NCBI GenBank assembly: GCA_026182355.1
Contig: JAPFBL010000585.1
Location: 98,433-162,432, forward strand
Length of the DNA stretch: 64,000 nucleotides
Direction: 5' to 3'
Source of the DNA: Hermatobates lingyangjiaoensis
Taxonomy: Eukaryota; Arthropoda; Insecta; Hemiptera; Hermatobatidae
The stretch's first letter is position 1, and every line of letters begins with the position of its first letter. The notes beneath the pieces were generated by a model. The model worked only from the letters and a program-made list of their open reading frames with translations, was not told the origin of the DNA and did no database searches. This document shows positions 1 through 11,955 of the stretch, in pieces. The position numbers and the translations under genes are program-made.

Positions 1-572
1 TAAATCCTTCGTTATTTCAATTTCAGAATATGCCTCACCTGTTTGTAATTCACATTACAATCATTATCGAAATCATTTCTATCTATATATATATTCCAAT
101 TTCCTTAAGAAACTTTCTCATTAGCTTCTGTAGTCGAATAATCCTACAGATTCATCTGACTAGAAAGTTTTCTTTGCATCCAATTAAATATTCCTGGTAT
201 CCTTTTCCATAATAGAATTCTAAGCATATATAAATTATTAAATTACTTATTGGGTGGTCCTTACCTCATATTTCAATTTCATTTCTAAATCTCATCATGT
301 ATATTAAACACTCAAAATATTCTATCTATGTTTCATATCATAAAACTATTATTGCTTGACTCTCTACTGTCTCCTAGTTTAAAAAAGTAATTTTGTCATT
401 TTTGTGCCTTTCACTTAAACCGTTAATTTAAAAAAACTAATATACACAGTTTAACAGTTTTTATTTACATTTTAATATTTACATATAATAAAGCAAGAAA
501 TATACCATACAGGACTAGATAGTACAAGGACCTAGAAGTCCCTGTCGCAACTACATCAAAATTGTTCTGATG
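1..572. other. AT-rich intergenic DNA, nothing recognised
   Basis: No domain, repeat family or RNA gene is recognisable here. The one 60-codon open frame (30-212, plus) is rich in Ile, Phe, Leu and Ser, as expected of a chance frame in AT-rich DNA. I do not call it a gene. Confidence 0.6.
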
Positions 573-666
573 TAAACCTGAAGAAGAAAACTATGTGTTC
601 GAAACGCATTGTTAGTTTTGATATTAAACTCGTTTTTGTGTGGAGACGTCATTTTTGAAATTCCTC
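573..666 (+). repeat. Short dispersed repeat with hammerhead-core-like motif (copy 1)
   Basis: About 94 bp shared with 37799-37892 (plus), 12124-12205 (plus) and 11956-12050 (minus). Order: CTGAAGA (578-584), a hairpin-forming segment, GAAAC (601-605), a conserved GTTAGTTTTGATATTAAAC stretch, then a GTGTGGAGACG stretch. The CTGANGA / stem / GAAA layout matches a hammerhead ribozyme core. Seen: the conserved motif and the four copies. Inferred: a relation to retroelement ends. Here the hairpin arms are imperfect compared with the copy at 37804. Confidence 0.7.
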
Positions 667-2614
667 AGTCTGAAATAATTATTATTTTCTTTTAATTTAT
701 TTAGTTTGAAACAAATGGAGTATATATATAATTAGCGGTGAAATTCACTCTCAGAATCAAATTTTATGTTTTTGTAGACTTAATTATAGAATATGGCCAT
801 TCAGTCTGTCACATGGACTGGGATCATTGCTATACTGAGCTGTCTATTAAACCTGAATGTACACAGAACTCCTCTACATATTCTTGAAGTAGTTGTATAA
901 ATGGATGAACTGCAATCTTCAGATTGACAGTAATTACTGATTTGCAAACCCCGTTACTCTATCGAGATATTCTTTATTCAATAGGTTTCAGTTTGTAGGA
1001 GTCTTGCTCAAGTAGTTTCACAAATTATACAAAAAAAGAAATAAAAACTTTACTTTTCCTTCATCTTTTATATTTGTTATTGAGGGTTAGTAGACGTCTT
1101 ACGATTATATAATTGCAGTTTTGACTAATACAGCATGTGTTGTTTTTATGTGAGAGGCTAGAAGAGGTTAAAGAGGTTTGACGCATATTTACATAGTCAG
1201 CGAGTTTTTGCTGTTGAAAAAAAATAGTGCAGACAGTTTGTAACTCTCTCAAAGTAAAACTTTTTTAAAAACTCAAAAAGTTTTGAAATGTTGAAAATGA
1301 GTTAGGTTGTCAACTTGAGGAAAAAGAAGACGTTTATAAGTGGTATAAGTTATTCTCCAGGTAATTATTTTTTCATCATATAAAATTGCCGAGCTCAGGA
1401 TCACACAAACACGAGTCTAACCTTTGTGCCTCTCAAATAAAAGCAACACATGTTATATAGTCAAAAGTGTGAATATATGATCCTGGTGATTCTACGAAAA
1501 CTAAAAATGAAAATATATTAATTACAGTGAACAAAGAGCGCGAATTTCAAAAAATATTTTCAGTTTTTGACTACATCTAGTATGGAAACATTTCAAATTT
1601 TCAGAATTATTTTTCTCTGCATTTTCCCAACCATACTGGAAACCTTCAATAATTGTCAGTAATTGTGAGCCTGTACCGATTAGTGTTGGAAGTAATAAAT
1701 CAATATCTTTTTATTTTGCTGCACTTATCCAAATGATAAGTAAATGTGCTCAGTTTCTGGTAATTGTGAAAAATTAATGAATTTCTAGTAGCGTGCAAAG
1801 CGTGTATAGAATAAGTTAAAGGCAGTGTTTCTGATAGTGGAGCGATTGAAATGGGATGTGATGGATAAAGTGGGTCAGAGATTTTTGAAGAGAGCAGTGG
1901 AGTCGTGCGCTGCGACGAAGGGGTCTCGTTAGCTTGAACTGAGCCACTTGAAGACGATTTGTTAGCAGGCACGGAGCTCCAGTCTAGCGCACCGCCTTAT
2001 CGATTCCTTCCTTTGTCATTCACCTCTAAGGAGACAATTTTTTATTTTTTAAGTGAAGGGGGTAAATTTTTTTTTCGATAGGGATAAAAGAACGATGACA
2101 AAGGTTTTGGGCGTGGCTTGTGGGAATATTAATGTTGTTAGGTATTTTGACGGCTTGACTGGACCTGCTTTTTTTCTAAGGAATCTAAACTTTGCACAGA
2201 AAAATATTCTTTAAACCACAAAAGTTTTACTTATTCTTGCACTACTCTTGCAGACTTGAAGTTGAATTTTTACGAGTATTTTTTACTGTTTGAACTTTTT
2301 TACATCATACAATTAATAATTTATGTAGGACCAGAAACCAACTTTAAGAATGATTGAAATAAATGTTATAAAAATATTTTAATTTTACAATACCTTAAAC
2401 ATTATTTCATTTTCATCAGCACTTTTTGCTTTACTAGTACGAAGCTTTTGTGGTATAGTAGTTGATAACTAAATCAAATGAATGACCTTAAGATTAATGG
2501 AAACAAACATGTTCCGTATTAACAACCGTATTGCAAGGTAGGTTAGCTTGCAGTGGCAGCCCCACAAGGGAAAGCGCGTAGGCCGACCATTCGCCCTTTG
2601 TTATACCAAACAAT
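667..2614. other. Intergenic DNA with a GC-richer islet at about 1800-2030
   Basis: Mostly AT-rich and featureless. Around 1800-2030 the composition is clearly richer in G and C. The minus strand there has a 90-codon open frame (1700-1972), rich in Ser, Thr and Pro, with no motif I recognise. It could be an old exon, a 5' UTR/promoter or an unrecognised repeat. I cannot choose between these and call no gene. Confidence 0.4.
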
Positions 2615-2786
2615 GAAGATTGATTCTACAGTGAGAGTCCTAAATTTTGCCTAACTCAAGTGTGTTTAGAGTTGGGATCAGTAACGAGTACCTGACATCG
2701 TACAGGCTCGGGACCGACGGTTTAAATTCCTTCTCCGAGGGACGACGAGCTCAGATTTATTCACCTTCCTCGTGAATGAATCGAGG
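2615..2786 (-). repeat. tRNA-derived SINE body, headless copy
   Basis: This shares its central blocks with copies at 30029-30344, 55510-55755 and 57737-58036: a GAGTCCTAAATTTTGCCTAA block, an AACGAGTACCTGACATCGTA block, a GGCTCGGGACCGACGG block, and a TTATTCACCT...GTGAATGAATCGAGG short inverted repeat. In full copies the tRNA-like head lies at the high-coordinate end, so the element reads on the minus strand. This copy stops before the head. Confidence 0.75.
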
Positions 2787-3639
2787 TGATTTATATTAAA
2801 TTATATAAGTATTCATATTTAGATGGGAAAGGATCCTTTCATTCCTGGAGGTAGTACAGATAGTGATTGATCCACTTGTCAATATCACGCTTATTTTTGT
2901 TATGAATCTCTATGTAAGAAATATTTCATTCAGGTGCCACGAATATATTTTTATTTACAAATTTTTTTTAAAAGCTCATATAATACAAGTTGATGCAACT
3001 CTTTTATAGACATATACTTTTTATTATGTTATTAATTTGTTCTTGTCCAAGAAAATAGTTCAGTTTTTTTGATTGAATATATTGAACTTTACAATTGAAT
3101 ATTGATATATATATATATTGAATTTTACAATTGAATATATTGTGTGCAAATATTTTTATAACACAAAATTATACATTAAACGAGTAAAGTAAATAAAAAG
3201 AATCACAATCACATTAAGAAATCTAGAAATTGTGCTAAGTTTTTATTGAAAAAGTAACTTGTGTTTATCACACATGGAAGAATTATAGCTAAACTTTTGT
3301 TGAACAATGACTCTCCAAAACCAAAAAAATAGTAAATTACTAAAATTTATTATAAAAAAACACCAATATTTTAGAATTAGATGTGAACAAAGTAGCACAG
3401 TCCTATTTGAATATAGTAGAGATGACCAAGATATAAATGAGAGAGAAACTAAAATGGTCACCTCTAAAATATCAATGTAGTCAAAAAACATATCAAATTC
3501 TCTTTGATTATTAATTAAATTGAACACTATAAAGATTAGTAATGGTTTCTTCAAGTTAAACACAATACTGATGAAAGCAATAACTGTGTCTACCAAACCG
3601 CGCAGCAAGCAGATAGTTTTTACTTATTTCTTCCTAAAC
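2787..3639. other. AT-rich intergenic DNA
   Basis: Contains a short direct duplication near 3075-3140 (two ATTGAACTTTACAATTGAAT-like blocks around a short TA run). The 121-codon minus-strand open frame at 3243-3608 is rich in Phe, Ile, Leu and Ser. It shows no domain and I regard it as chance. Confidence 0.5.
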
Positions 3640-5586
3640 TCAGTTGTTTACTCTGATATACCTTGCTCAGCTTTTTAGTTTTTCCTTGCTCATGTGTGAG
3701 GCTGTGATGAAGACCAATTGTTTGCTCTGATATACCTTGCTCAGCTTTTTAGTTTTTCCTTGCTGATGTGTGAGCCTGTGATGAAGACCAGTTGTTTACT
3801 CTGATATACCTTGCTCAGCTTTTTAGTTTTTCCTTGCTCATGTGTGAGGCTGTGATGAAGACCAATTGTTTGCTCTGATATACCTTGCTCAGCTTTTTAG
3901 TTTTTCCTTGCTCATGTGTGAGGCTGTGATGAAGACCAATTGTTTGCTCTGATATACCTTGCTCACCTTTTTAGTTTTTCCTTGCTCATGTGTGAGGCTG
4001 TGATGAAGACCAATTGTTTGCTCTGATATACCTTGCTCAGCTTTTTAGTTTTTCCTTGCTCATGTTTGAGGCTGTGATGAAGACCAATTGTTTGCTCTGA
4101 TATACCTTGCACAGCTTTTTAGTTTTTCCTTGCTCATGTGTGAGGCTGTGATGAAGACCAGATGTTTGCTCTGATATACCTTGCTCAGCTTTTTAGTTTT
4201 TCCTTGCTCATGTTTGAGGCTGTGATGAAGACCAATTGTTTGCTCTGATATACCTTGCACAGCTTTTTAGTTTTTCCTTGCTCATGTGTGAGGCTGTGAT
4301 GAAGACCAGTTGTTTGCTCTGATATACCTTGCTCAGCTTTTTAGTTTTTCCTTGCTCATGTGTGAGGCTGTGATGAAGACCTGTTGTTTGCTCTGATATA
4401 CCTTGCTCAGCTTTTTAGTTTTTCCTTGCTCATGTGTGAGGCTGTGATGAAGACCAGTTGTTTGCTCTGATATACCTTGCCCAGCTTTTTCCTTGCTCAT
4501 GTGTGAGGCTGTGCTGAAGACCTGTTGTTTACTCTGATATACCTTGCTCAGCTTTTTAGTTTTTCCTTGCTCATGCGTGAGTCTGTGATGAAGACCTGTT
4601 GTTTGCTCTGATATACCTTGCTCAGCTTTTTAGTTTTTCCTTGCTCATGCGTGAGGCTGTGATGTTGTTTGCTCGCATATACCTTGCTCAGCTTTTTAGT
4701 TTTTCCTTGCTCATGTGTGAGGCTGTGATGAAGACCAGTTGTTTGCTCTGATATACCTTGCCCAGCTTTTTCCTTGCTCATGCGTGAGTCTGTGATGAAG
4801 ACCTGTTGTTTGCTCTGATATACCTTGCTCAGCTTTTTAGTTTTTCCTTGCTCATGTGTGAGGCTGTGATGAAGTCCAGTTGTTTGCTCTGATATACCTT
4901 GCCCAGCTTTTTCCTTGCTCATGAGTGAGTCTGTGATGAAGACCTGTTGTTTGCTCTGATATACCTTGCTCAGCTTTTTAGTTTTTCCTTGCTCATGTGT
5001 GAGGCTGTGATGAAGACCAGTTGTTTGCTCTGATATACCTTGCTCAGCTTTTTAGTTTTTCCTTGCTCATGTGTGAGGCTGTGATGAAGACCAGTTGTTT
5101 GCTCTGATATACCTTGCTCAGCTTTTTAGTTTTTCCTTGCTCATGTGTGAGGCTGTGATGAAGACCAGTTGTTTGCTCTGATATACCTTGCCCAGCTTTT
5201 TCCTTGCTCATGCGTGAGTCTGTGATGAAGACCTGTTGTTTGCTCTGATATACCTTGCTCAGCTTTTTAGTTTTTCCTTGCTCATGTGTGAGGCTGTGAT
5301 GAAGACCAGTTGTTTGCTCTGATATACCTTGCCCAGCTTTTTCCTTGCTCATGCGTGAGTCTGTGATGAAGACCTGTTGTTTGCTCTGATATACCTTGCT
5401 CAGCTTTTTATTTTTTCCTTGCTCATGTGTGAGGCTGTGATGAAGACCAGTTGTTTGCTCTGATATACCTTGCTCAGCTTTTTAGTTTTTCCTTGCTCAT
5501 GTGTGAGGCTGTGATGAAGACCTGTTGTTTGCTCTGATATACCTTGCTCAGCTTTTTAGTTTTTCCTTGCTCATGTGTGAGGCTAA
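3640..5586. repeat. Satellite array of 74-bp units with 67-bp variants
   Basis: About 26 tandem units. The unit is 74 bp (for example CCTTGCTCAG recurs at 3661 and 3735). It contains TTTTTAGTTTTTCCTTGCTC, GTGTGAGGCTGTGATGAAGA and a CTCTGATATACC block. A 67-bp subtype lacks about 7 bp in the T-rich part and carries CCTTGCCCAGC. Since 74+67=141 is divisible by 3, the alternating part (about 4440-5350) keeps long minus-strand frames open (124 and 102 codons, with MSKEKAGQGISEQTTG-like repeats). These are by-products of the array, not genes. The unit resembles the single-copy repeat at 9250-9345. Confidence 0.95.
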
Positions 5587-7889
5587 ACAAAATGCCAAAC
5601 AAAAGACTGAATAGATTTTCTGTCATATATGTTATCATTTTCTAATCATGCATCAAAATATTCGACAGAGAAACATTCTTTCTCATTATTAGCATGTTTT
5701 TTTTTTCTTTTATGCGATACAAGTATCTGGAAATACCATATATAACCTGAAATTACACTAATTTCTTCATTTTTTACAAAAAACACATAAATAAAGTTAT
5801 ATTGTAAGTGTTACTTCAAATTAACTTCAATTACCGGAGTATTACCTAGAAATATACGCCATCTAATTGGATATAATGTAATTCCTCCGTGTGTTTTTAT
5901 TATCATCAAACCAATATAGCTGAAAAGTAAGTTTTGCGCAGACCGTTTAGAACATAAGCAATGATATTCTAGCTGGCAAAGTTTAGACGGTTTTCTAATT
6001 AACAAGCTGTGTTAAGTTCTTCCAGATTTTATTACACGTTTGAAGCGGAGTTTACCTTCCATTCTTTTAAATAAATATGGTTAATGTATTCTAGCTTACC
6101 ATATTATGACACTAACATGCCATTGCAATTTTTCCTTCGTCTTTGATTTAATATTTGTTTGTATATAATTATTAAATTTAATTTTAGTCAATAAAATTCT
6201 GGTAAATATCAATCATACTAACGTGAACTTCAAAATATTATAGTTGTTTTCAGTATATTGAATTCGTATTTAGTTTCATTTACAATAATATTATTTATAT
6301 AATAAGTACAGTTTGGGAGATAAATTACGGAGAAAGTTTTAATCTAAACTTCTAATTAAGAAATGGTTTCATAAGAAAATATTATCAACTTCTTAAAATT
6401 TTAAGTATTTTTTAATATAAATTAAGAAGTTTTGTATAAAATAATTACCAAGTATTTGAGTTTTTCCTTTTTTACTTTGAATCGATAAGTAAAGTTGAGA
6501 AAAGTTTTATAAGATAATCGCAATTTTTAAATTTGGCAAATTATTTTTTTTTATAATAAAAGAAAGAGACTTTCAAGATAATCATGTCTGAAGAATTAAT
6601 TTAAGATCAGAAGTAAGAAATAAGTTATGATTGTGCATCTTTAAAATAATAATTTATCTTTATATATTTTTTACCATTACCGTAAATATATAAAAACTGC
6701 ACTAATAAAGGTATACCATTCTTTCCCTTTCATAATTTATTAATTTGTAAATTATATGCATACATATTCACGTTGAACAATGAGAAAAAATTGAAAACGG
6801 GTATCGACAGATCTACAAGAGTAAGGATAAAATGAGAAAGACTAACACTTAGAGAGGTAAATTTTTGGTTTTAATTCTCAGAAAAAAAAGAGAGAAAAAA
6901 CTACAGGCATTGATGCGTGGAAAATCCCCTTTTTTTTGTTCTACCCCCAGCACTTCTTCTTGACTCTACGATATTCAATACGGTGTAACATTTAGCCTAA
7001 GTGACGCTTTGCGGCATGTTTTAATTCCCCACAAACCATCCTCAAGATTGGTATTACACTGACTTCCTTACATATTTTAAAAAAATTAAACTTATTTAAA
7101 AGAGCATAAACTTGACAGTTACTAGTGTTAAAATAAATTAAAATAAAATATTTTAGGCTATCATAGTCAATGTACTCCGTTGCTTTTGACTAGCGAAGCC
7201 ACTAAAGGATTTCTTTACTTTTGCACTATTGATAGTTTATGACAGTAAATATTCTTTCATTTATGAGTGAATACTAATAATGAAAAAAATGGCAGTTTGG
7301 TTGTTCGTTCAGCTCATAGTGATGTGAGGAATTGAAACAATCACAGTGAATAAATTAGGTGAAATGTTACACAGTTTTAAATACCGTAGTGCAAAAAAGA
7401 GGTGAGTATGAAAAAGGTTTAAAGGAAGAAGCTGTCGCTGGATATAGTGTTGTTTTTAATACATTATGCATTAAAGAAGAACTGTTTCTTATTTTTAGAA
7501 AATATATACATATATAAGCAGATAAACTACTGTAAAAAAAATTCAAAAATTGAATAAGATCTTTTGTCCGAGTCACATATAGAAAATATGGTGTTGAAAA
7601 GGTAAGGAAGCAAGAAAGGTATTTGAAGATTTGTAGAAGGTAAGAAAACGGCAAAAAAATCTGGGAAAGTCAGGATATACCAAGGAGTTCAGGAAGTAAT
7701 AAATGAAACCTTATCTGCTAATTGTCAACCCCAGTCCAGAAAGCTGCTTCTCTCGTTAATGCGGAGTCTAATTTGAACAAACAATTAGTAATTTAAAATT
7801 ATTATAGTACTATATAATTCTTGTTATTGTACTTGATGTGTTCTGAACTATTATGAATAGTATAATATTATATGAATAAATGAATATGT

Positions 7890-7892
<3 letters not shown>
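5587..7892. other. AT-rich intergenic DNA, nothing recognised
   Basis: Long AT-rich stretch with homopolymer A and T runs. The open frames at 5811-6005 and 7367-7654 (minus) have low-complexity compositions without motifs. No SINE, transposon end or RNA gene was seen. Confidence 0.5.
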
Positions 7893-7932
<40 letters not shown>

Positions 7933-8118
7933 ATATATAAAGATTTCACATAAACACGTGAAACAACAATCAATGATCAAACCACAATAAGAAATGGGAA
8001 AACAAGACTAAGATCTTTCAACCGCAACAAGCGGTTGAAAGATCTTAGCCTTGTTTTCCCATTTCTTATTGTGGTTTGATCATTGATATATATATGATAT
8101 ATATATCATATATATGAA
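7893..8118. repeat. TA-flanked fold-back element F1
   Basis: (TA)n runs at 7893-7938 and about 8086-8118 flank an almost perfect palindrome (7939-8086). The left arm reads AAGATTTCACATAAACACGT, then AATCAATGATCAAACCACAA, then AAATGGGAAAACAAGACTAA. The right arm is its reverse complement, meeting at GATCTTTCAACCGC...GCGGTTGAAAGATC. This is the shortest, loop-deleted version of the family (compare 9366, 16131, 21331, 22106 and 41070). Confidence 0.9.
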
Positions 8119-9249
8119 TTATATGAATATAGTGTTACTATTATATATTATGAACTATTAGTTATGTTGAACTATTATCTGTTTTCCTATTATGTTTTGA
8201 ATATAACTATAGTATATTTATTATACTATAAGTATACTTAATTTAATAGTTACGTTATTTTAATTTAACTGTGGTTTTGTAAATAACACTGTACTCTAGT
8301 TTCCTGGAACAGATTTTCATCAAAGTATCTCTGCTAATATCATTTAAAAAACTAAAGTATTTTAATGTCATGATTACGAGGAAACCTGCGAATAAATTAT
8401 GACATGGTTACAGTATAATATTGAAAATAAAATTTTACTCTATTGAAAAATTTAAATTAAAATTGTTCAATATAAGAGGTGCGATATATTAATTCGTGAA
8501 CAAAAATAATGATATTAATATAATAACGAAGGAATTGAAGAGAGTAAATCCTTATCACCCTCAAAAACATATGTGTAAAAACAAATATTTTAACATACGT
8601 AAATTATAAGTTATACTCAATTTTTGTTGGTAAAAGTTTGTTTCAAATTGAAAATAGTGATTAACAATAATTTTAATTAGCTGGATTATAATGGCGATAG
8701 GTAAGAGGTGGGAATAATTAACCAGTTCCACCTACGTTCAAAGATAAGGAACAGGAAAAATAGTAAAAAAAAATCTCAAAAAAAAGTTTCTTTCTTTATA
8801 TTTAAGATATTAAATTTACTACATAATTAAATTTGTTTTGTTTTTAATATGACTGTTTAAAGTTTTACCTGTTAAAGGGATCGAAACACTAACTAGCCTA
8901 TTGAATAAAGGATATAAATTTGAACCAACAGAAAGCACAATTATGTCAAGAAATATTATAAGCTTTTGTTAAATTAATTGTGTAGATCAAGTAATATAAT
9001 AATAATATAATTAGTAATTGTTTATTCAACTTAAACTCAGCATTAATGAGAGAAAATAGCTTTGCACTTCGGAGTTGACTACTAAAAAGTGAGGTTTTAT
9101 TTATTTTTTCATGAACTTCTCGTTAGTTTACCCTGTCTTGCCTAACTTTTTGTTCCCTTTATCTCTCCTTTTACTCTTTTAAATACCTTTCTTGCCTCCT
9201 TCCTTTGACAATGCTACACCAGATGTCATAGTTCACTTTTTATTTTACT
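8119..9249. other. AT-rich intergenic DNA
   Basis: No gene or classifiable repeat seen. The 9060-9250 part is a little less AT-rich and may be the upstream part of the repeat ending at 9345, but I have no second copy to align it with. Confidence 0.45.
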
Positions 9250-9366
9250 TTGAGTGTGACTCTGAGGAAGACCAGTTTTTTGGTTGAAATATCTTCTTAG
9301 CTTCATTTCTGAATTTATTGTGACATCATGTTATATGTTTACCACAATATATATATATATATATAT
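9250..9366 (+). repeat. Retroelement-end-like repeat with hammerhead-core-like motif and (TA)n tail
   Basis: GAGTGTGACTCTGAGGAAGA, then a short hairpin (ACC/GGT arms), then GAAA at 9286-9289, about 55 bp of tail, and a (TA)n run from about 9345. The core is CTGAGGA (9262-9268). The same order (motif, 50-100 bp tail, TA run) is seen in the fold-back family. It also looks like the single-copy relative of the 74-bp satellite at 3640-5586, which shares GTGTGA...GAAGACCAGTT. Confidence 0.65.
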
Positions 9367-9574
9367 AAATTTCACATAAACACATGAAATAACAATCAAT
9401 GATCAAATCACAATAAGAAATGGGAAAACAAGACTAAGATCTTTCAACCGTAACAAGGGTCTTCATCAGAGTCAAAAACCCAACTGACGAAGTCAATACC
9501 CAGTTGGGTTCTTGACTCTGACGAAGACCGCTTAGAGATCTTAGTCTTGTTTTCCCAATTCTTATTGTGGTTTG

Positions 9575-9628
<54 letters not shown>
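9366..9628. repeat. TA-flanked fold-back element F2 and TA run
   Basis: Left arm from 9366 (TTTCACATAAACACATGAAA) through CTTTCAACCGTAACAAGGGT and CTTCATCAGAGTC. The centre has opposed AACCCAACTG / CAGTTGGGTT blocks, and the right arm ends at 9576. The minus strand carries CTGATGA (9463-9469) and GAAA (9442-9445). A (TA)n run fills 9577-9628 and separates it from the next fold-back. Confidence 0.85.
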
Positions 9629-9632
<4 letters not shown>

Positions 9633-9851
9633 GATTTCACATAAACATAAACTTTGATATATATATGATCAAACCACAATAAAGAATTGGAAAACAAGAC
9701 TAAGATGTTTCAGCCCTAAGAAGCGGTCTTCGTCAGAGTCAAAAACCCGAAGACCGCTGTTTACGGTTGAAAGATCTTAGTCTTGTTTTCCCATTTCTTA
9801 TTGTAGTTTGATCATTGATTGTTATTTTACGTGTTTATGTGAAATCTTTTT

Positions 9852-9894
<43 letters not shown>

Positions 9895-9897
9895 ATA
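9629..9897. repeat. TA-flanked fold-back element F3
   Basis: Arms 9631 to about 9853 of the same family, followed by a (TA)n run to 9897. The left arm has a small internal change (CATAAACTTTGATATATAT inserted), while the right arm is full length, ending TTTATGTGAAATC. The minus strand carries CTGACGA (9730-9736) and GAAA (9708-9711). Confidence 0.85.
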
Positions 9898-10912
9898 ACC
9901 AATGTGATATTTTCTACTTTTTGCTATATTGTAATATTGGAACAATTTTTTGTTACTTTTTAACTCAAAGGACTCCAAGAAAGAAAGATAAACGGTTTAC
10001 TTGTTTAATATTTATTGTTTACATATTTTAAAAAATAAAATCAATCTTACAAATTTAATACTCATTAGTTTTATTGAAGGAATTTCTTTATTTTTGTAAT
10101 CAATAAAGACAGTTTCTTTTTTTTTTTTAAGTTTTGGTAAAGAGTTTTGTTAGAGGTGGATTTATTTGGACCTCACAGAGGCTGCTGCTGTCCTAGTATG
10201 GCAGGTAAATGCAGAACGCTATTTGGCATAAAATGACGTGACCCAGTTCAGTCGGCCGGCTGTAATCTTACCCCGAAAGGACCATTTCCATTCCACTCTC
10301 GCAGCGAATGTGGCGCCCATCTGTTCTCTTGTCCCTGTATTGAGTATCAGGCTAACAGTTACAACACAATCAACATTCCACACATGATTCCGTTTCGTTC
10401 ACTCTTTATAATATTTCTTTTACCGATATTATTTTTCAAGACTTCATTATAGACATTCCAAATGTCTATCAGGAACACTAAAAAACACAGCTTTTCCACG
10501 TTTATACGAATATATCGTCCATTTTATAAGCACGATATTATTGTGTACTTTCCCTGAAATAACTGTTTTTATACGTAGTGCATTATTCATGGATTTGTAC
10601 CACCAAATTTTTTTACTTCTTGAAATTGCTCTTTAAATGGGCTAAACATTCAGTTTATCATGTTAACTAACGGCTTAAACTGATATTATTGGTATAGCAC
10701 ATATAAATTTGTTTGCAGGCTATACTATTAGCAATTATCATTTGCAAATAGTATAGAAACAAAAAGTTTTAAATAAGAAAAACTGTATTTATTGTTAAAG
10801 CCCAACTGGGATTTTTATCCCAGTTGGTTTTTTATCCATATTAGTTTGAGTCTGACGTTTTTGTGTTTATTGTGAAACATTTTTATTGTATTATATCTTA
10901 TATTTACTCTGT
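9898..10912. other. Intergenic DNA with a GC-richer islet at about 10150-10400
   Basis: The islet includes GGACCTCACAGAGGCTGCTG, a TGACGTGACC stretch and GCAGCGAATGTGGCGCCC. It has no ORF of note. A GGCAGGTAAATG string at about 10200 looks like a 5' splice site, so a short exon or promoter is possible but unsupported. A short hairpin (CCCAACTGGGAT...ATCCCAGTTGG) lies at 10801-10828 and resembles the centre of the fold-back family. Confidence 0.35.
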
Positions 10913-11005
10913 TTTGTAGGCTATTAAAAATGTTTTAAATAAAAACCGTAACATTGGAAATGAGAGTTTAACTTGAACCTCAAGAACTGACCAAGTCCTG
11001 ATAAA
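10913..11005 (+). repeat. Penelope-like element 3'-tail fragment (diverged)
   Basis: TTTGTAGGCTATTAAAAATG, TTTTAAATAAAAACCGTAAC and ATGAGAGTTTAACTTGAACC align block by block with the tail that follows the GIY-YIG ORF (48870-48960), where the core reads AACCGAAACGTCGGCATTGA. It is an orphan 3' end with no coding part. It is followed by the same TGACCaAgTCCtGAT ending. Confidence 0.7.
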
Positions 11006-11955
11006 ATTTGATTTTGTTTCTATTTCACTGTCGATACTTTATTAATATTTATTATTAAATATATTTTATTTTGCAAGATGATTTTGTGGTTGGGATCAAT
11101 TTGTTCATTTTGTTTTTTGTGTTGCATTAGGCTGTCTGTAGTTATCAATATAAGTTGAGATCTTGCGGGAAGCTAAAAGTGGAGAAAGGTTAAGGAAGCT
11201 GGTGTGTCGCTTGATGTTGTCAAGGCTGGAGTGTGCATATGGAAGGTCTGAGAGAGGGGAGTGCTCGGTGCATACTAGAGACAGAGATGAAGGCCCCACA
11301 GAGCGAGAGAGCCGGGTGTGGGCGGGCGGACACGGAGGGGAGGCAGGTAGCCTTGTCAGGTCCCCAGTCTCCTCCGCAGCGCTGACTCTTTAGTGTCGCT
11401 CTTCATACAACCTAACTCGTCTCCTCTTGTGTTGTGCAGTGTCCTACACTTTGTTCACTGAAATGGCTACATCAATATGAAATCCTTCAGGCTCTTCTGT
11501 AGTATGTGCTTCTCCAGGAAAGACCAAGGTTCTTTTACAACCACTGTTTACATAAACATCATTCTGTTATTACTTCCACTAAGATTTCTAACAAAAGAAC
11601 GAGAATTGTATTGTTTTTAAATCTTTTTGCAGCTAAAAATAGCTACAATCACATGATAGTTGAACATATCTGCCCTGCAATGATTATTTAAATAACATGT
11701 TGGGCAACTCACTGGCTTTGTCGTCAAGCCTCTTAGGTCAGCACAGAACACTAAGGTCCAGAACGTTACTCTTGACTGTTGAGATTATGTTCTGTATTCC
11801 CAATTAGATGAATTACCTATTAAATAAAACAAAACAAAAACATATTTCAAAAGATAATTTTTATAACCAATTGTCGATAATACAGTTTAAAAGAGACAGA
11901 ACGTAATTAATTCATTACTTGTTCAATCTGTTACAGTGTGGTATTTACTCATATT
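11006..11955. other. Intergenic DNA with a purine-rich GC islet (11160-11480)
   Basis: The islet is the most GC-rich unique sequence in the left half (GGGCGGGCGGACACGGAGGG near 11319). Both strands have open frames here (76 codons plus, 64 minus), but neither shows a motif. A TCTCCTCTTGTGTTGTGCAG string (about 11420-11439) resembles a 3' splice site. It may be a promoter or non-coding first exon of a host gene, or an unrecognised repeat. Confidence 0.35.

Noticed and set aside
3243..3608. 121-codon minus-strand hydrophobic ORF as a membrane protein
   Set aside because: Phe/Ile/Leu-rich frames are expected by chance in T-rich DNA. No start context, homology or neighbouring exon was recognised.
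4060..5352. Minus-strand frames of 66-124 codons with MSKEKAGQGISEQTTG-like repeats
   Set aside because: They come from the 74/67-bp satellite. Only the alternating dimer keeps the frame, and single units shift it.
3640..5586. CRISPR-like direct repeats
   Set aside because: Units are contiguous tandem copies with no unique spacers, in a eukaryotic context.
11163..11393. 76-codon Arg/Glu/Gly-rich ORF
   Set aside because: Both strands are open in the same islet and the sequence is purine-rich low complexity. No domain.
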